NCBI GenBank assembly: GCA_028248455.1
Contig: JAOKHV010000005.1
Span: 16,738-80,737 of the forward strand
Direction: 5' to 3'
Source of the DNA: Ascidiaceihabitans sp.
Lineage (GTDB): Bacteria; Pseudomonadota; Alphaproteobacteria; Rhodobacterales; Rhodobacteraceae
DNA: 64,000 nucleotides
In this document: piece by piece, positions 27,329 to 36,828 of the stretch
How the letters are laid out: each line of letters opens with the position of its first letter
Position numbering within the stretch: position 1 is the first letter of the stretch
Program-made: the position numbers and the translations under genes
Notes under the pieces: generated by a model
Databases searched by the model: none
The model's input: only the letters and a program-made list of their open reading frames with translations
What the model was told of the DNA's origin: nothing

Positions 27329-28168
27329 ATGGAATGGGCGGCACACGCATCTGATTGGCCAATGGCTGACAGTTCTCAATTCATTCTATGCAAACCTCAT
27401 AAATGGCACGTCCAAATCGCAGGCGATGGCCCCTTGATATTATTGATCCATGGAGCAGGCGGGGCGACACAAAGCTGGCGGCATTTGTTTCCGCTACTCG
27501 CAAAGACCAGTCGCGTGGTTGCGATAGATTTGCCAGGCCAAGGCTTTACCAAATTGGGTGCGCAAGGCCGCTGCGGTCTGGTTGAAATGGCTCAAGACAT
27601 CACCCGTTTGTGCGCTGCTCAAGGCTGGAAACCTGTCGCTGTTGTTGGTCATTCAGCTGGTGCTGCTATTGCGTTGCAGATGAACTTATCTGCAAAAATC
27701 ATCGGCATCAACGCGGCGCTCGACACTTTCAAAGGTGTTGCAGGTGTGATGTTTCCATTTTTCGCCAAAACGCTAGCAATGTTGCCGATGGTTGCTGATG
27801 TTTTCATTGCAACATCCACACGGGGACAAGGGGTCCAGAGGATGATCGATAGTACTGGGTCCAAACTGTCAGCCACGGATATCAGGTTTTATCGACGTTT
27901 ATGCCAAGATCGAAATCATGTTAACGGCACTTTACAGATGATGGCTCAATGGGATCTTTCTCCCCTTATTAATCGGCTTGGCTCAATTAAAGCGCAGACG
28001 CTATTAATAGCAACTGCCAATGACCAAATGGTGCCTGCGGATGTATCGCGTCGCGCGGCAGAAGCGTTGCCAAATGGCACAGTGCTGCAAACCGCCGATT
28101 TCGGTCATCTTGCACACGAAGAAGCACCAGATGTAATCTCAAAAATAGTTACCAAATTTATAGGCTGA
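27329..28168 (+). CDS. bchO: Alpha/beta hydrolase of the Mg-chelatase operon
   Basis: 279 residues. Oxyanion region LLIHGAGGATQSWRH (38-52), nucleophile elbow GHSAGA with Ser109, and the C-terminal His in FGHLAHEE. Always found behind bchID in purple bacteria; its substrate is not established, and hydrolysis of a chlorophyll-precursor ester or chelatase support has been suggested. Last gene of the crtA operon and of the photosynthesis cluster on this side. Confidence 0.92.
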   Translation: MEWAAHASDWPMADSSQFILCKPHKWHVQIAGDGPLILLIHGAGGATQSWRHLFPLLAKTSRVVAIDLPGQGFTKLGAQGRCGLVEMAQDITRLCAAQGWKPVAVVGHSAGAAIALQMNLSAKIIGINAALDTFKGVAGVMFPFFAKTLAMLPMVADVFIATSTRGQGVQRMIDSTGSKLSATDIRFYRRLCQDRNHVNGTLQMMAQWDLSPLINRLGSIKAQTLLIATANDQMVPADVSRRAAEALPNGTVLQTADFGHLAHEEAPDVISKIVTKFIG

Positions 28169-28310
28169 AAAAAGGTTGCGGCTGTCAACTCTGAGGTTAA
28201 TCACTCAGTCGTCGAAAATTCAACGCAACAAATAAAAGGTTCAATTCCTTAAAATAAGCCCACGCAACATTGGACGTGTTTATACTGCCAAAATGATCGG
28301 CAAGCGGCAA

Positions 28311-28336
28311 TATGAAACGCAACCGTGCGTTTCATA
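28311..28336. terminator. Perfect 11-base inverted repeat after bchO
   Basis: TATGAAACGCA (28311-28321) and its exact complement (28326-28336) around a 4-base loop, 142 bases beyond the bchO stop, followed by a moderately T-rich stretch. It is a plausible transcription end for the crtA-bchIDO operon. Confidence 0.5.
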
Positions 28337-28917
28337 ACTTTCATTTGAAAGCTTTGTCTAGCCTGAACACTGGACCCGCTGTCAGCCAGCGTTTACGGTA
28401 GCACCCAAACGATCACACCATATGATGCGCCCGTTTAAGTCTATATCTGAAAATTAAATATGCCTCGCTGTGTGCTTAATTACCCTCAAGAGAGGTGTTC
28501 GATTTGGTGCAAGATTCAGCGCTATATCAGCTAAATTAAAACGCTCTGGTTCACTGTCGCAATAAAGCCCACGAGGATCGCATACTTTTGATCTGGGACG
28601 ATGTGGCAAGTGATGAATCCACCACTGATCTAGTACCTCCAACTGACCCTGATCTGATGCAAATTCTGATGAACGGTAAAGCTTTCACAGACTTAGATGC
28701 TGACGGTGATATTACGCTGAATCACAACGCCTGTTCCCCCAAACCCTTACACAAACGGGTTTCATCGCCAACGATTAATAGGCTATCGTAATTTTCCTTT
28801 GCCATGGTGCTGGAAATTTCCTATACGCCACCTGCTGCTTTGGAATCATTCATAGCGGCACCTCCATGGGCCTGCGCTGGACGACATCCCGGGCTACGCC
28901 ATCACACTAACCTTTTA
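28337..28917. other. Gene-free stretch between the photosynthesis cluster and rpsO
   Basis: About 580 bases with only short, unconvincing open frames on both strands. I recognise no protein fragment, transposon end or RNA here. The rpsO promoter must lie at its right end. The sequence could be the decayed remains of a gene, but nothing in it can be named. Confidence 0.5.
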
Positions 28918-28929
28918 AAGGAGACCCCG

Positions 28930-29199
28930 ATGTCGATTAAACCAGAAGAAAAAGCACGCTTGATGAAAGAATTCGCCATCAAAGAAGGCGATACAGGTTC
29001 ACCTGAAGTTCAAGTTGCAATCCTGTCTTCACGCATCGCGACTTTGACAGAACACTTTAAAACACACAAAAAAGATAACCACGGGCGCCGTGGTTTGCTT
29101 AAGATGGTTGCGACACGTCGTAAGCTGCTGGACTATGCCCGCGCTAAAGACGAAGCACGTTACCAATCTATCATTAGCCGTCTAGGCCTACGCCGCTAA
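28930..29199 (+). CDS. rpsO: 30S ribosomal protein S15
   Basis: 89 residues with the typical [26 protein letters not shown] and [23 protein letters not shown] segments. The ATG at 28930 has AAAGGAGA upstream; the longer frame to 28804 lacks support. It binds the central domain of 16S rRNA. In many alphaproteobacteria rpsO is followed by pnp; here about 2.4 kb of other material lies between them. Confidence 0.98.
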   Translation: MSIKPEEKARLMKEFAIKEGDTGSPEVQVAILSSRIATLTEHFKTHKKDNHGRRGLLKMVATRRKLLDYARAKDEARYQSIISRLGLRR

Positions 29200-29222
29200 G
29201 CGTATCCTGGACTGTAATTCTG

Positions 29223-29254
29223 AAAACGCCCGTTGTTTACAGCGGGCGTTTTTT
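29223..29254 (+). terminator. Rho-independent terminator of rpsO
   Basis: AAAACGCCCG paired with CGGGCGTTTT around a 10-base loop, continuing into TTTTTTG: a textbook terminator 24 bases after the stop. Confidence 0.92.
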
Positions 29255-29332
29255 GTTGGGCTGCGTTCGCTGGGCTTAACCCGCAGTGCGGTGGCGTTTC
29301 AGATGCGCAACGTACAGAATGTCATCTGAACT

Positions 29333-29350
29333 GTGCAGTTTGAACTGCAC
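29333..29350. repeat. Palindrome GTGCAGTT-TG-AACTGCAC
   Basis: A perfect 8-base inverted repeat with 2-base centre in the spacer after rpsO. It looks like an operator half-site pair, but no regulator or promoter can be tied to it. Confidence 0.35.
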
Positions 29351-29520
29351 GATTTGCGCGGACTTAGAGGATTATCCAGAAACTATGCAATTCGCATCTA
29401 AATTTGTACAGTTTGACGCGCACACCCGCGTTCACACCTTTTTAACTTCGGCCTCCTGTTAACGTTTGAATAGGACCGGTAACTATTGCTTAATGCCTGA
29501 GGGACAAAGGAACATGACAA

Positions 29521-30044
29521 ATGGAAAAGGCAGTTTTCTTCACCAACCAAGATGCCTTTGAAGCGTGGATCAAGAACAACCCAAACGCCACTGAAGTCTG
29601 GCTTGGATATCTTAGAAAAGTACGGGGCGCGACAGCATCACGTGGTCTGAATCTGTCGACGCTGCCCTGTGCATTGGCTGGATCGACGGCATCCGAAAAA
29701 GCATCGATAATGAGAGCTATAAGATCCGTTTCACACCTCGCAAGAAGACAAGCGTTTGGAGTGCAGTGAACGTTAAGAAGGTCAATGAACTGATCGCCCT
29801 TGGAAAGATGATGCCGACGGGGTTGGAGCTGTTTCACAACCGGTCAGATGACAAAGGGTGCACCTCTGCGGATCGCAATGTACCACTGTCCGAAGAGTTT
29901 GAGAAAATCATCAAGGCCAATGACGCGGCATGGCAGGTTCTGTCAAACCTCGCACCCTCTGATAGACGCGATTCAATTTGCTGGGTCATCAGCGCCAAAA
30001 AAATAGCCTCCGTGCGCGCACGGAGGGCCAATGTTTTAAAATAG
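29521..30044 (+). pseudogene. YdeI/OmpD-associated-family protein, frameshifted
   Basis: The first frame gives MEKAVFFTNQDAFEAWIKNN and VWLGYLRK, then loses similarity. A second frame picks up exactly where the family continues, with ITWSESVDAALCIGWIDGIRK, KIRFTPRKKTSVWSAVN and VKKVNELIALGKM. Joining them needs one added base near 29618 (AAAG-TACGGGG), restoring a K-G-T-G-R-D-S-I-T-W run. The family (YdeI, small stress/bacteriocin-tolerance proteins, about 190 residues) normally extends beyond the SAKK motif; here similarity ends at SAKK where a minus-strand terminator begins. So it has a frameshift and a shortened end. A single base error in the sequence is the alternative for the frameshift. 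Confidence 0.8.
29997..30027 (-). terminator. Minus-strand Rho-independent terminator inside the YdeI remnant
   Basis: A perfect 20-base palindrome (CCTCCGTGCG and complement, 30007-30026) with a run of seven A at 29997-30003, which is a T-run in the leftward transcript. It would end transcription of the desaturase and the LysE-type remnant. Confidence 0.75.
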
Positions 30045-30055
30045 GCGATTGCGAG

Positions 30056-30248
30056 TTATGAACGGTCGATGCGCTTAAGCACTGCGGCCATGACGATGCC
30101 GTAAACAACGCGACCAACCAGAGCGACCAAAGCTGGTAATAACGGCAAAGCCAACGCCACGCTGTTCGCCATTTGTCAGTGCAATCAGGTTGTTCGGACC
30201 GAACGCTAAATTGATAGCGAAACAGGCCAGAACGAAAACCAAATAATG
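30056..30248 (-). pseudogene. LysE/RhtB-type exporter remnant
   Basis: Reading leftward from 30248, one frame gives HYLVFVLACFAINLAFGPNNL then IALTNGEQRGVGFAVI, the N-terminal signature (GPNN, TNG) of LysE-type exporters. It loses similarity after about 45 residues, and a different frame ends with VVYGIVMAAVLKRIDRS and a stop at 30056, followed by a terminator. Roughly 150 residues of a normal 200-residue exporter are missing. It lies 12 bases beyond the desaturase stop. The second fragment may belong to another protein. Confidence 0.5.
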
Positions 30249-30260
30249 AATAAAGGCGAT

Positions 30261-31289
30261 TTAGCCATGCTTGAGTTTGTGCGCTGTAGCAAAGGACACC
30301 AAACGCTTGTTGGTGCTGTCCCACAGATCAAGGCTAGCGCACTTGAAGCTTTCGCGCAGGTTCATGCGGCTGCTGGAATTTGCTAGTTCTTCATGATCGC
30401 GCAATACTTCGGTCAATCGGTAGAACGGGATGCGGCTGTACAAGTGGTGTACGTGGTGGATACCGATGTTGGCAGAGAACCACTGCAAGATTGGAGGCAG
30501 GTCATAGTGTGACGAACCGTGAAGCGCGGCTTCGTGAACTTGCCAGTCATGGTTTTCTTCCCAATGTGTCGTTTCAAACTGGTGCTGCACGTAGAACAAC
30601 CAAACGCCGGTTGTGGCGGCGATCAAAGTTGTTGGAAGGAACACAAGGAACAGGGCCTGCCAGCCACCAAATTTCACGATGATTGTGAGTAGGATTGCGA
30701 TGGCCAGATTGGTGCCCATTGCACTTATCCAGTCTTTCTTTTGGCTAAAGTCAGACCACGGAATACGGTTAGTCAAAAAGAACAAATAGGTTGGACCAAT
30801 GCCAAACATTACGATTGGGTGGCGATATGCCCGGTACAACAAGCGGCCCCAGCGGCTGCGCTGGTGATACTCTTCAACCGTCAGTGTCATCACGTCGCCG
30901 ATGCCACGTTGATCCAAATCACCTGCGTGGCTGTGGTGAATCGAATGGGTGCGGCGCCATACGTCGTATGGTGTCAGTGTTAGGATGCCGAGTGCGCGAC
31001 CGGTCCAGTCGCTGACAGTGCGGTTGTCAAAAAACGATCCGTGTCCACAATCGTGCTGAATGCAGAACAACCGCAGCAAGAAACAGCCGTTAACAGCGGA
31101 AATGCCTAAAGCAGCGATGTAGCTAAAATTTGCGACCCAGCAGGCCAAGACCCACAAAATGATGAACGGAACAACACTGACACCCAACTCGAAGCTGCTG
31201 CGCAAGCTATTGGGTTCACGGTATTTCTTTAAAATCTGAACCCAATCGCGGGCAGCCATATTCGAAGAATTATCAGTTTTGTCAGTCAT
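30261..31289 (-). CDS. Membrane fatty-acid desaturase
   Basis: 342 residues, four to six hydrophobic helices and the three His boxes of the membrane di-iron desaturases: HDCGHGSF, HSIHHSHAGD-type and HHVHHLYSRIPFY. The family introduces double bonds into lipid acyl chains (delta-12/omega-6 type) or acts on related substrates; the last box favours a fatty-acid rather than a carotenoid substrate. Weak ribosome site before the ATG. It is transcribed away from pnp and is followed by the LysE remnant. Membrane fluidity control is an inference. Confidence 0.85.
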   Translation of the reverse strand: MTDKTDNSSNMAARDWVQILKKYREPNSLRSSFELGVSVVPFIILWVLACWVANFSYIAALGISAVNGCFLLRLFCIQHDCGHGSFFDNRTVSDWTGRALGILTLTPYDVWRRTHSIHHSHAGDLDQRGIGDVMTLTVEEYHQRSRWGRLLYRAYRHPIVMFGIGPTYLFFLTNRIPWSDFSQKKDWISAMGTNLAIAILLTIIVKFGGWQALFLVFLPTTLIAATTGVWLFYVQHQFETTHWEENHDWQVHEAALHGSSHYDLPPILQWFSANIGIHHVHHLYSRIPFYRLTEVLRDHEELANSSSRMNLRESFKCASLDLWDSTNKRLVSFATAHKLKHG

Positions 31290-31571
31290 ATTCAGCTCGT
31301 GATCTTTTTGTGGTTATCCAAGCGCAATACTGCATGCAGCGAAATTAGCAAACCAACATTATAGTCTCGTTAATCTGTCGCAGACAATTTTGCCCAACAC
31401 CCCTTCAAAATAGCCCTTTGATCCAATTCCCTTCCCAAGAGCAGTTTTCTACTGTATGGCCGCGATATCTGAAATCTGTCGCTCGGACTCCGGCGGTTGA
31501 ATTACAAGATACAGGAGTCAGGGGCAATTCGGCCCCTATGCAAAGGCCAATGGGCCAACAAGGAAACTTAG

Positions 31572-33713
31572 ATGTTTAACGTAACAAAAAAATCCATGCA
31601 GTGGGGCGAAGAGACGCTTACATTGGAAACCGGCAAAGTCGCGCGTCAAGCCGACGGTTCTGTCATCGCCACATTGGGCGAGACATCCGTTATGGCCAAC
31701 GTCACTTATGCACGTAAGCAAAAGCCAGGTCAGGACTTCTTCCCTCTGACTGTGCACTACCAAGAGAAATACTATGCTGCTGGTAAAGTACCAGGCGGCT
31801 TCTTCAAGCGTGAGGCACGCCCCACCGAGAAAGAAACACTGACTGCTCGCTTGATCGACCGTCCAATTCGCCCACTGTTCGTCCCTGGCTTCAAAAACGA
31901 AGTTTTGGTGATGTGTACTGTTCTATCCCACGACTTGGTTAACGACCCAGACATGGTTGCGATGATCGCTGCCTCAGCTGCGTTGACTATCTCTGGCGCA
32001 CCATTCCGCGGCCCTATCGCTGCTTGTCGCGTTGGTTTTGAGGATGGCGAATACATCCTGAACCCAGAAGTTGACGACATGCAGGACCTTCGCCTGAAGC
32101 CTGAGCAACGTCTAGACCTTGTTGTTGCTGGTACTAAAGACGCGGTGATGATGGTTGAATCAGAAGCTTATGAGCTTTCAGAAGCTGAAATGCTGGGCGC
32201 TGTTAAGTTTGCACACGAATCCATCCAACCAGTGATCGACTTGATCGTTGAATTGGCTGAAGGCGCTGCAAAAGAGCCATTCGACTTCCAAGCACCTGAC
32301 TATTCAGACCTGTCTGCTGCTGTTGCTAAAGCTGGCGAAAAAGACATGCGCGCTGCATTCGCAATTGGTGACAAGCAAGAGCGTACATCCGCTGTTTCAG
32401 CAGCTCGCGCTGTGATCATGGATGCGTTGACTGAAGAGCAACAAGCCGATGCGAACCTTGGTTCTGCAATGAAGGGCCTAGAAGCTGGCATCCTTCGCGG
32501 TGACGTTGTTAAAACTGGTAAGCGTATCGACGGTCGTGCGACTGACGAGATTCGCGACATCGTTTGTGAAACTGGCATGTTGCCACGCACACACGGTTCA
32601 GCTTTGTTCACACGCGGTGAAACACAAGGTTTGGTCGTAACAACTTTGGGTACCGGAGACGACGAGCAGTTCATCGACGCACTGCACGGCAACTTTAAAT
32701 CCAACTTCTTGCTACACTATAACTTCCCTCCATATTCAGTTGGTGAAGTTGGTCGTGTGTCTGGTCCAGGTCGTCGTGAAATCGGTCACGGTAAATTGGC
32801 ATGGCGCGCTTTGCAGGCTGTTCTTCCTGCTGCAACTGATTTCCCATACACCGTTCGCGTTGTATCCGAGATCACAGAGTCCAACGGCTCGTCTTCAATG
32901 GCGTCTGTCTGCGGTGGCTCCTTGTCCATGATGGACGCGGGCGTTCCGTTGAAGTCTGCGGTTGCTGGTGTTGCAATGGGTCTGATCATGGAAGACAACG
33001 GCGAATACGCCATTCTGTCTGACATCTTGGGTGACGAAGATCACTTGGGCGATATGGACTTTAAAGTAGCTGGTACAGAAAACGGTATCACGTCTTTGCA
33101 AATGGACATCAAGATCGCCGGCATTACGCCAGAGATCATGGAAAAAGCACTCGAGCAGGCCCGTACTGGCCGTTTGCACATCCTTGGTGAAATGAACAAA
33201 TCACTTACTGGCGCGGCTGAATTCTCAGAGCACGCACCACGTATCGAAACCATGCAGATCCCAACGGACAAAATCCGTGAAGTGATCGGTTCCGGTGGTA
33301 AAGTGATCCGTGAAATCGTTGAAGTGTCTGGCGCAAAAGTCGACATCAACGACGAAGGTATCATCAAAATCGCATCTCCAAATGGCGAAGCGATTAAGAA
33401 AGCCTACGAAATGATCTGGTCAATCGTAGCTGAGCCAGAAGAAGGCATGGTTTACACCGGTACGGTCGTTAAGATCGTAGACTTTGGTGCATTCGTGAAC
33501 TTCTTTGGCAAGCGCGATGGCTTGGTACACGTTTCCCAAATTGAAAACCGCCGTTTGAACCACCCTTCTGACGTCCTTAAAGAGGGCCAAGAAGTTAAGG
33601 TTAAATTGTTGGGCTTTGACGACCGTGGCAAGGTACGCCTTTCCATGAAAGTTGTTGACCAAACAACTGGCGAAGAAATCGTTGAAGAAAAGAAAGAAGC
33701 AGCTGAGGAGTAA
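31572..33713 (+). CDS. pnp: Polyribonucleotide nucleotidyltransferase
   Basis: 713 residues: two RNase PH domains joined by a helical linker, a KH domain with [14 protein letters not shown], and a C-terminal S1 domain ([24 protein letters not shown]). It degrades RNA 3'-to-5' phosphorolytically and is part of the RNA degradosome. The codon choice is visibly biased (many GTT, GCT, CGT), as expected of a highly expressed gene. GGAAAC stands before the ATG. The terminator at 33748 follows. Confidence 0.98.
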   Translation: MFNVTKKSMQWGEETLTLETGKVARQADGSVIATLGETSVMANVTYARKQKPGQDFFPLTVHYQEKYYAAGKVPGGFFKREARPTEKETLTARLIDRPIRPLFVPGFKNEVLVMCTVLSHDLVNDPDMVAMIAASAALTISGAPFRGPIAACRVGFEDGEYILNPEVDDMQDLRLKPEQRLDLVVAGTKDAVMMVESEAYELSEAEMLGAVKFAHESIQPVIDLIVELAEGAAKEPFDFQAPDYSDLSAAVAKAGEKDMRAAFAIGDKQERTSAVSAARAVIMDALTEEQQADANLGSAMKGLEAGILRGDVVKTGKRIDGRATDEIRDIVCETGMLPRTHGSALFTRGETQGLVVTTLGTGDDEQFIDALHGNFKSNFLLHYNFPPYSVGEVGRVSGPGRREIGHGKLAWRALQAVLPAATDFPYTVRVVSEITESNGSSSMASVCGGSLSMMDAGVPLKSAVAGVAMGLIMEDNGEYAILSDILGDEDHLGDMDFKVAGTENGITSLQMDIKIAGITPEIMEKALEQARTGRLHILGEMNKSLTGAAEFSEHAPRIETMQIPTDKIREVIGSGGKVIREIVEVSGAKVDINDEGIIKIASPNGEAIKKAYEMIWSIVAEPEEGMVYTGTVVKIVDFGAFVNFFGKRDGLVHVSQIENRRLNHPSDVLKEGQEVKVKLLGFDDRGKVRLSMKVVDQTTGEEIVEEKKEAAEE

Positions 33714-33747
33714 ATCCGAAGCCAGTTTTCTAAGACGATAGAAATAG

Positions 33748-33778
33748 AAAAGCCCCAGTGGAACCACCGGGGCTTTTT
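33748..33778. terminator. Bidirectional terminator between pnp and peroxiredoxin genes
   Basis: AAAAGCCCC paired with GGGGCTTTTT, continued inwards by CAGTGG/CCACCG with one mismatch. It has T-runs in both directions and serves the convergent pnp and peroxiredoxin genes. Confidence 0.9.
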
Positions 33779-33843
33779 ACTTGTCTAACAATTACTATTG
33801 GATCTAAGTGCCAGAGCCCAGATGGGCCATGACATTTGTAGCC

Positions 33844-34494
33844 TTAGCTAGGTGCTTTTGTTTTGCGCAGGTATGGAAGGATCGCTTCGAACTCACCAAA
33901 TTTTGCCAGCGCATCTTCGTTGCTGACGGTTGGTGGAATGATCACATCTTCGCCTGGCACCCAGTTTGCTGGTGTTGCCACGCCTTTGGCAGACATTTGC
34001 AAACCGTCTAGTGCCCGCAGAACTTCGGCAAAGTTACGGCCCACAGTCATTGGGTAAGTCATGGACAGCTTCAGCTGTTTGTCTGGGCCGATGATAAATA
34101 CGGAACGTACTGTCGCGCTGTGCGCCGGTGTGCGTCCGTCTGGCATGTATGCCTCAGCAGGTAGCATGTCGAAGGCTTTGGAAACTTCTAGCCCTGTGTC
34201 TGCAATAATTGGGAAGCCCGCTTTGGCACCAGCAACTTTTTCAATGTCGGCTTTCCACTTTTTGTGGTCCTCGACGCCGTCGACTGAAACACCAATCACT
34301 TTGGTGTCGCGTGCAGCCCATTCATCAGCAAGCTGTGCAACCGCGCCAAATTCAGTTGTGCAGACAGGAGTGAAGTCCTTTGGGTGTGAGAACAAGATCG
34401 CCCAAGAATCATCAATCCAGTCGTGCAATTGGATCGTGCCGTGGTCTGTTTCCACAGTCATATTCGGGATCGTGTCGTTAATACGTAGGCTCAT
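33844..34494 (-). CDS. 1-Cys peroxiredoxin (Prx6 type)
   Basis: 216 residues. Peroxidatic Cys45 in FTPVCTTEFG, and the C-terminal PANWVPGEDVIIPP stretch that marks the Prx6/1-Cys class rather than AhpC. It reduces hydrogen and lipid peroxides in the cytoplasm, using glutathione or another donor. Such protection fits a phototroph exposed to singlet-oxygen-derived peroxides, but no link to the pigment genes is visible. AAGGAGT precedes the ATG. Confidence 0.95.
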   Translation of the reverse strand: MSLRINDTIPNMTVETDHGTIQLHDWIDDSWAILFSHPKDFTPVCTTEFGAVAQLADEWAARDTKVIGVSVDGVEDHKKWKADIEKVAGAKAGFPIIADTGLEVSKAFDMLPAEAYMPDGRTPAHSATVRSVFIIGPDKQLKLSMTYPMTVGRNFAEVLRALDGLQMSAKGVATPANWVPGEDVIIPPTVSNEDALAKFGEFEAILPYLRKTKAPS

Positions 34495-34650
34495 GGTGGT
34501 ACTCCTTATTTGGTCCAGAATCGGGGCCTATAATAGCCTGAAAAATGTATAGATACGCCCTCGTCCTTGATACTGATTTAATGTGGTGACACAGTGTTTT
34601 CAATTGGAGGCCCAAAGTTAGGGCCACTGCATGTTATCAGGAGAAATGCC

Positions 34651-36090
34651 ATGCTGGAGAAACGCGATTTTTTTATCAACGGTGAGTGGGTCAAAAGCCA
34701 AGGTGGCACGGACCATCACGTCATCGATCCATCCACAGAAGAACCAACAGCCGTTATCACGCTAGGTTCTGAGGCAGACACCAACGCCGCGGTTGCTGCG
34801 GCGAAGGCTGCGTTGCCAGCATGGATGACCATCCCAGTTGAGGAACGTATCGCTTATGTTTCCAAGCTGATCGAAGTTTACGAATCCCGCGCCGAGGATT
34901 TGGCCGTGGTGATGAGCGCCGAAATGGGTGCTCCTATTTCGATGTCTCGTTCCAGCCAAGTTGGTGCAGGGTCTTACCACCTCAAGAACTTTATTCGCGC
35001 CGCTAAAGGTTTTGAATTCAGCCGCCCGTTGGGATCACACGCGCCCAATGATCGGATCATCTATGAACCCGTCGGTGTTGCCGCGTTGATCACCCCGTGG
35101 AACTGGCCGATGAACCAAGTGACCCTAAAAGTTGGCGCGGCCGCCATAGCGGGTTGCACTATGGTGCTTAAGCCATCCGAGGAAAGCCCAATCAACGCGA
35201 TGGTCTTTGCCGAGATGATGGAAGAGGCCGGCTTCCCCAAAGGTGTGTTCAACATGCTAAACGGTGATGGTGTTGGCGTTGGCTCAAACCTATCCGGTCA
35301 CAAGGATGTGGATATGGTCAGCTTCACCGGTTCGACCCGTGCAGGCACGTTGATTTCTAAGAACGCCGCCGACACGCTGAAACGTGTGCATCTTGAGCTG
35401 GGTGGCAAGGGTGCCAACCTGATCTTTGACGATGCAGACGAAAAGGCCGTGAAGCGTGGCGTGATACATATGATGCAGAACACAGGTCAGTCCTGTAATG
35501 CACCAAGCCGTATGGTGGTCCAGAAGGGCATCTACGATCAAGTTGTGGCCGAAGCTGCCGCAATCGCTGACAAGATCACTGTAGGCCCTGCATCAGAGGA
35601 AGGTCGCCACATTGGTCCTGTCGTGAACGAGGTGCAGTGGAACAAAATCCAAGGGATGATCGAGGTTGGTATCGCTGAGGGTGCCAAACTGGTTTCTGGC
35701 GGTCCGGGGCGTCCTGAAGGGCTGAACCGTGGATTTTACGTGAAACCAACTGTCTTTGCGGACGTGAATAATCAGATGGCCATTGCGCAACAGGAAATCT
35801 TTGGCCCTGTGCTGGCGATCATCCCGTTTGAGACAGAGGAAGAAGCTGTCGAGATCGCCAACGACACGCCATACGGTTTGACCAACTACGTCCAAACCCA
35901 AGACATGGTGCGCGCCAATCGTCTAGCGACACAACTGCGGTCTGGCATGGTCGAAATGAACGGCACATCCCGCGCAGCAGGTTCCCCATTTGGCGGCATG
36001 AAGCAGTCCGGCAACGGACGTGAAGGTGGTGTTTGGGGGTTGGAAGACTTCCTAGAGGTGAAAGCCGTTTCTGGTTGGACGCCAGAATAA
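34651..36090 (+). CDS. NAD(P)-dependent aldehyde dehydrogenase
   Basis: 479 residues. Coenzyme motif FTGSTRAG, general-base Glu249 in LELGGKGAN, nucleophile Cys282 in NTGQSCNAPSR, and the PFGGMKQSGNGRE C-terminal motif. It oxidises an aldehyde to the acid; the substrate cannot be told from sequence. The ATG at 34651 is preferred because AGGAG lies 8-10 bases upstream. It converges on the RluA-type gene without an obvious terminator in the 60-base gap. Confidence 0.93.
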   Translation: MLEKRDFFINGEWVKSQGGTDHHVIDPSTEEPTAVITLGSEADTNAAVAAAKAALPAWMTIPVEERIAYVSKLIEVYESRAEDLAVVMSAEMGAPISMSRSSQVGAGSYHLKNFIRAAKGFEFSRPLGSHAPNDRIIYEPVGVAALITPWNWPMNQVTLKVGAAAIAGCTMVLKPSEESPINAMVFAEMMEEAGFPKGVFNMLNGDGVGVGSNLSGHKDVDMVSFTGSTRAGTLISKNAADTLKRVHLELGGKGANLIFDDADEKAVKRGVIHMMQNTGQSCNAPSRMVVQKGIYDQVVAEAAAIADKITVGPASEEGRHIGPVVNEVQWNKIQGMIEVGIAEGAKLVSGGPGRPEGLNRGFYVKPTVFADVNNQMAIAQQEIFGPVLAIIPFETEEEAVEIANDTPYGLTNYVQTQDMVRANRLATQLRSGMVEMNGTSRAAGSPFGGMKQSGNGREGGVWGLEDFLEVKAVSGWTPE

Positions 36091-36150
36091 GATCTAAAAA
36101 TTTCTTATTCTGAGCAGAGAGCAATGGAATTTGGTTACCTTCAATCACCC

Positions 36151-36798
36151 CTAAAACGGTGCCTTCGCCCGTACCCGCAACGACTGCCCATTTTCAGGAT
36201 GCTTCACACGCAACTCTTCGGCGTGCAGCATCATGCGTGGGAACGCTTGGCTTTGTTCATGTCCATAAAACGGGTCGCCTAAAATCGGGTGGCCCAAAGC
36301 CAACATATGCAAACGTAATTGATGTGTTCGGCCCGTTTTCGGGATCAATCTGATCCGCGATGTCTCGCCCTGATCCTTAAGCAACCGCCAATCGGTGACA
36401 GACGGTTTGCCGGTTTCATGGCAGACCATTTGCAAGGGACGGTTTGGCCAATCGACGATCAATGGCAGATCGACAGTGCCTGCCTTTTCCTCGGGTACAC
36501 CCCAAACATGGGCCACATACATCTTCTTGGTATGACGTTCTTGGAACTGCATAGACAACCAGCGCTGTGCATGTGGGTTCAGCCCAAAGATCATCACGCC
36601 TGATGTGTCGCGATCCAAACGGTGCACCAACAAAGCATGTGGAAACACCTGCTGCACCCGCGTGATCAGGCAATCCGCCAAATGCTCGCCCCGTCCGGGG
36701 ACGGAGAGCAGGCCAGCGGGCTTATCGACGGCAATGACATCTGCATCGTCGTGCAAAATGACAAGCGGATCGTGCGGGGGGATATAGGGTGTTTGCAT
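36151..36798 (-). CDS. RluA-family pseudouridine synthase
   Basis: 215 residues. VHRLDRDTSGVMIF carries the catalytic Asp, and RTHQLRLHMLALGHPILGDPFY is the conserved C-terminal motif. There is no S4 domain, and the short form fits the RluA (23S U746/tRNA U32) branch. The gene starts MQTPYIPPHDPLVI like its homologues. Confidence 0.92.
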   Translation of the reverse strand: MQTPYIPPHDPLVILHDDADVIAVDKPAGLLSVPGRGEHLADCLITRVQQVFPHALLVHRLDRDTSGVMIFGLNPHAQRWLSMQFQERHTKKMYVAHVWGVPEEKAGTVDLPLIVDWPNRPLQMVCHETGKPSVTDWRLLKDQGETSRIRLIPKTGRTHQLRLHMLALGHPILGDPFYGHEQSQAFPRMMLHAEELRVKHPENGQSLRVRAKAPF

Positions 36799-36828
36799 GC
36801 CCTCAGTTCACAGATGTGCGTTTGGTTT

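Noticed and set aside
28454-28642. Small open frame on the minus strand after bchO
   Set aside because: No ribosome site, no recognisable family, and unusual composition; treated as chance.
28588-28791. Plus-strand frame with a DADGD motif that could suggest calcium binding
   Set aside because: The motif alone is too short, the frame has no ribosome site, and nothing else supports a gene.
29989-30324. Minus-strand frame of 111 codons across the desaturase end
   Set aside because: It overlaps the terminator and the desaturase in another frame, and its protein is unlike anything known to me.
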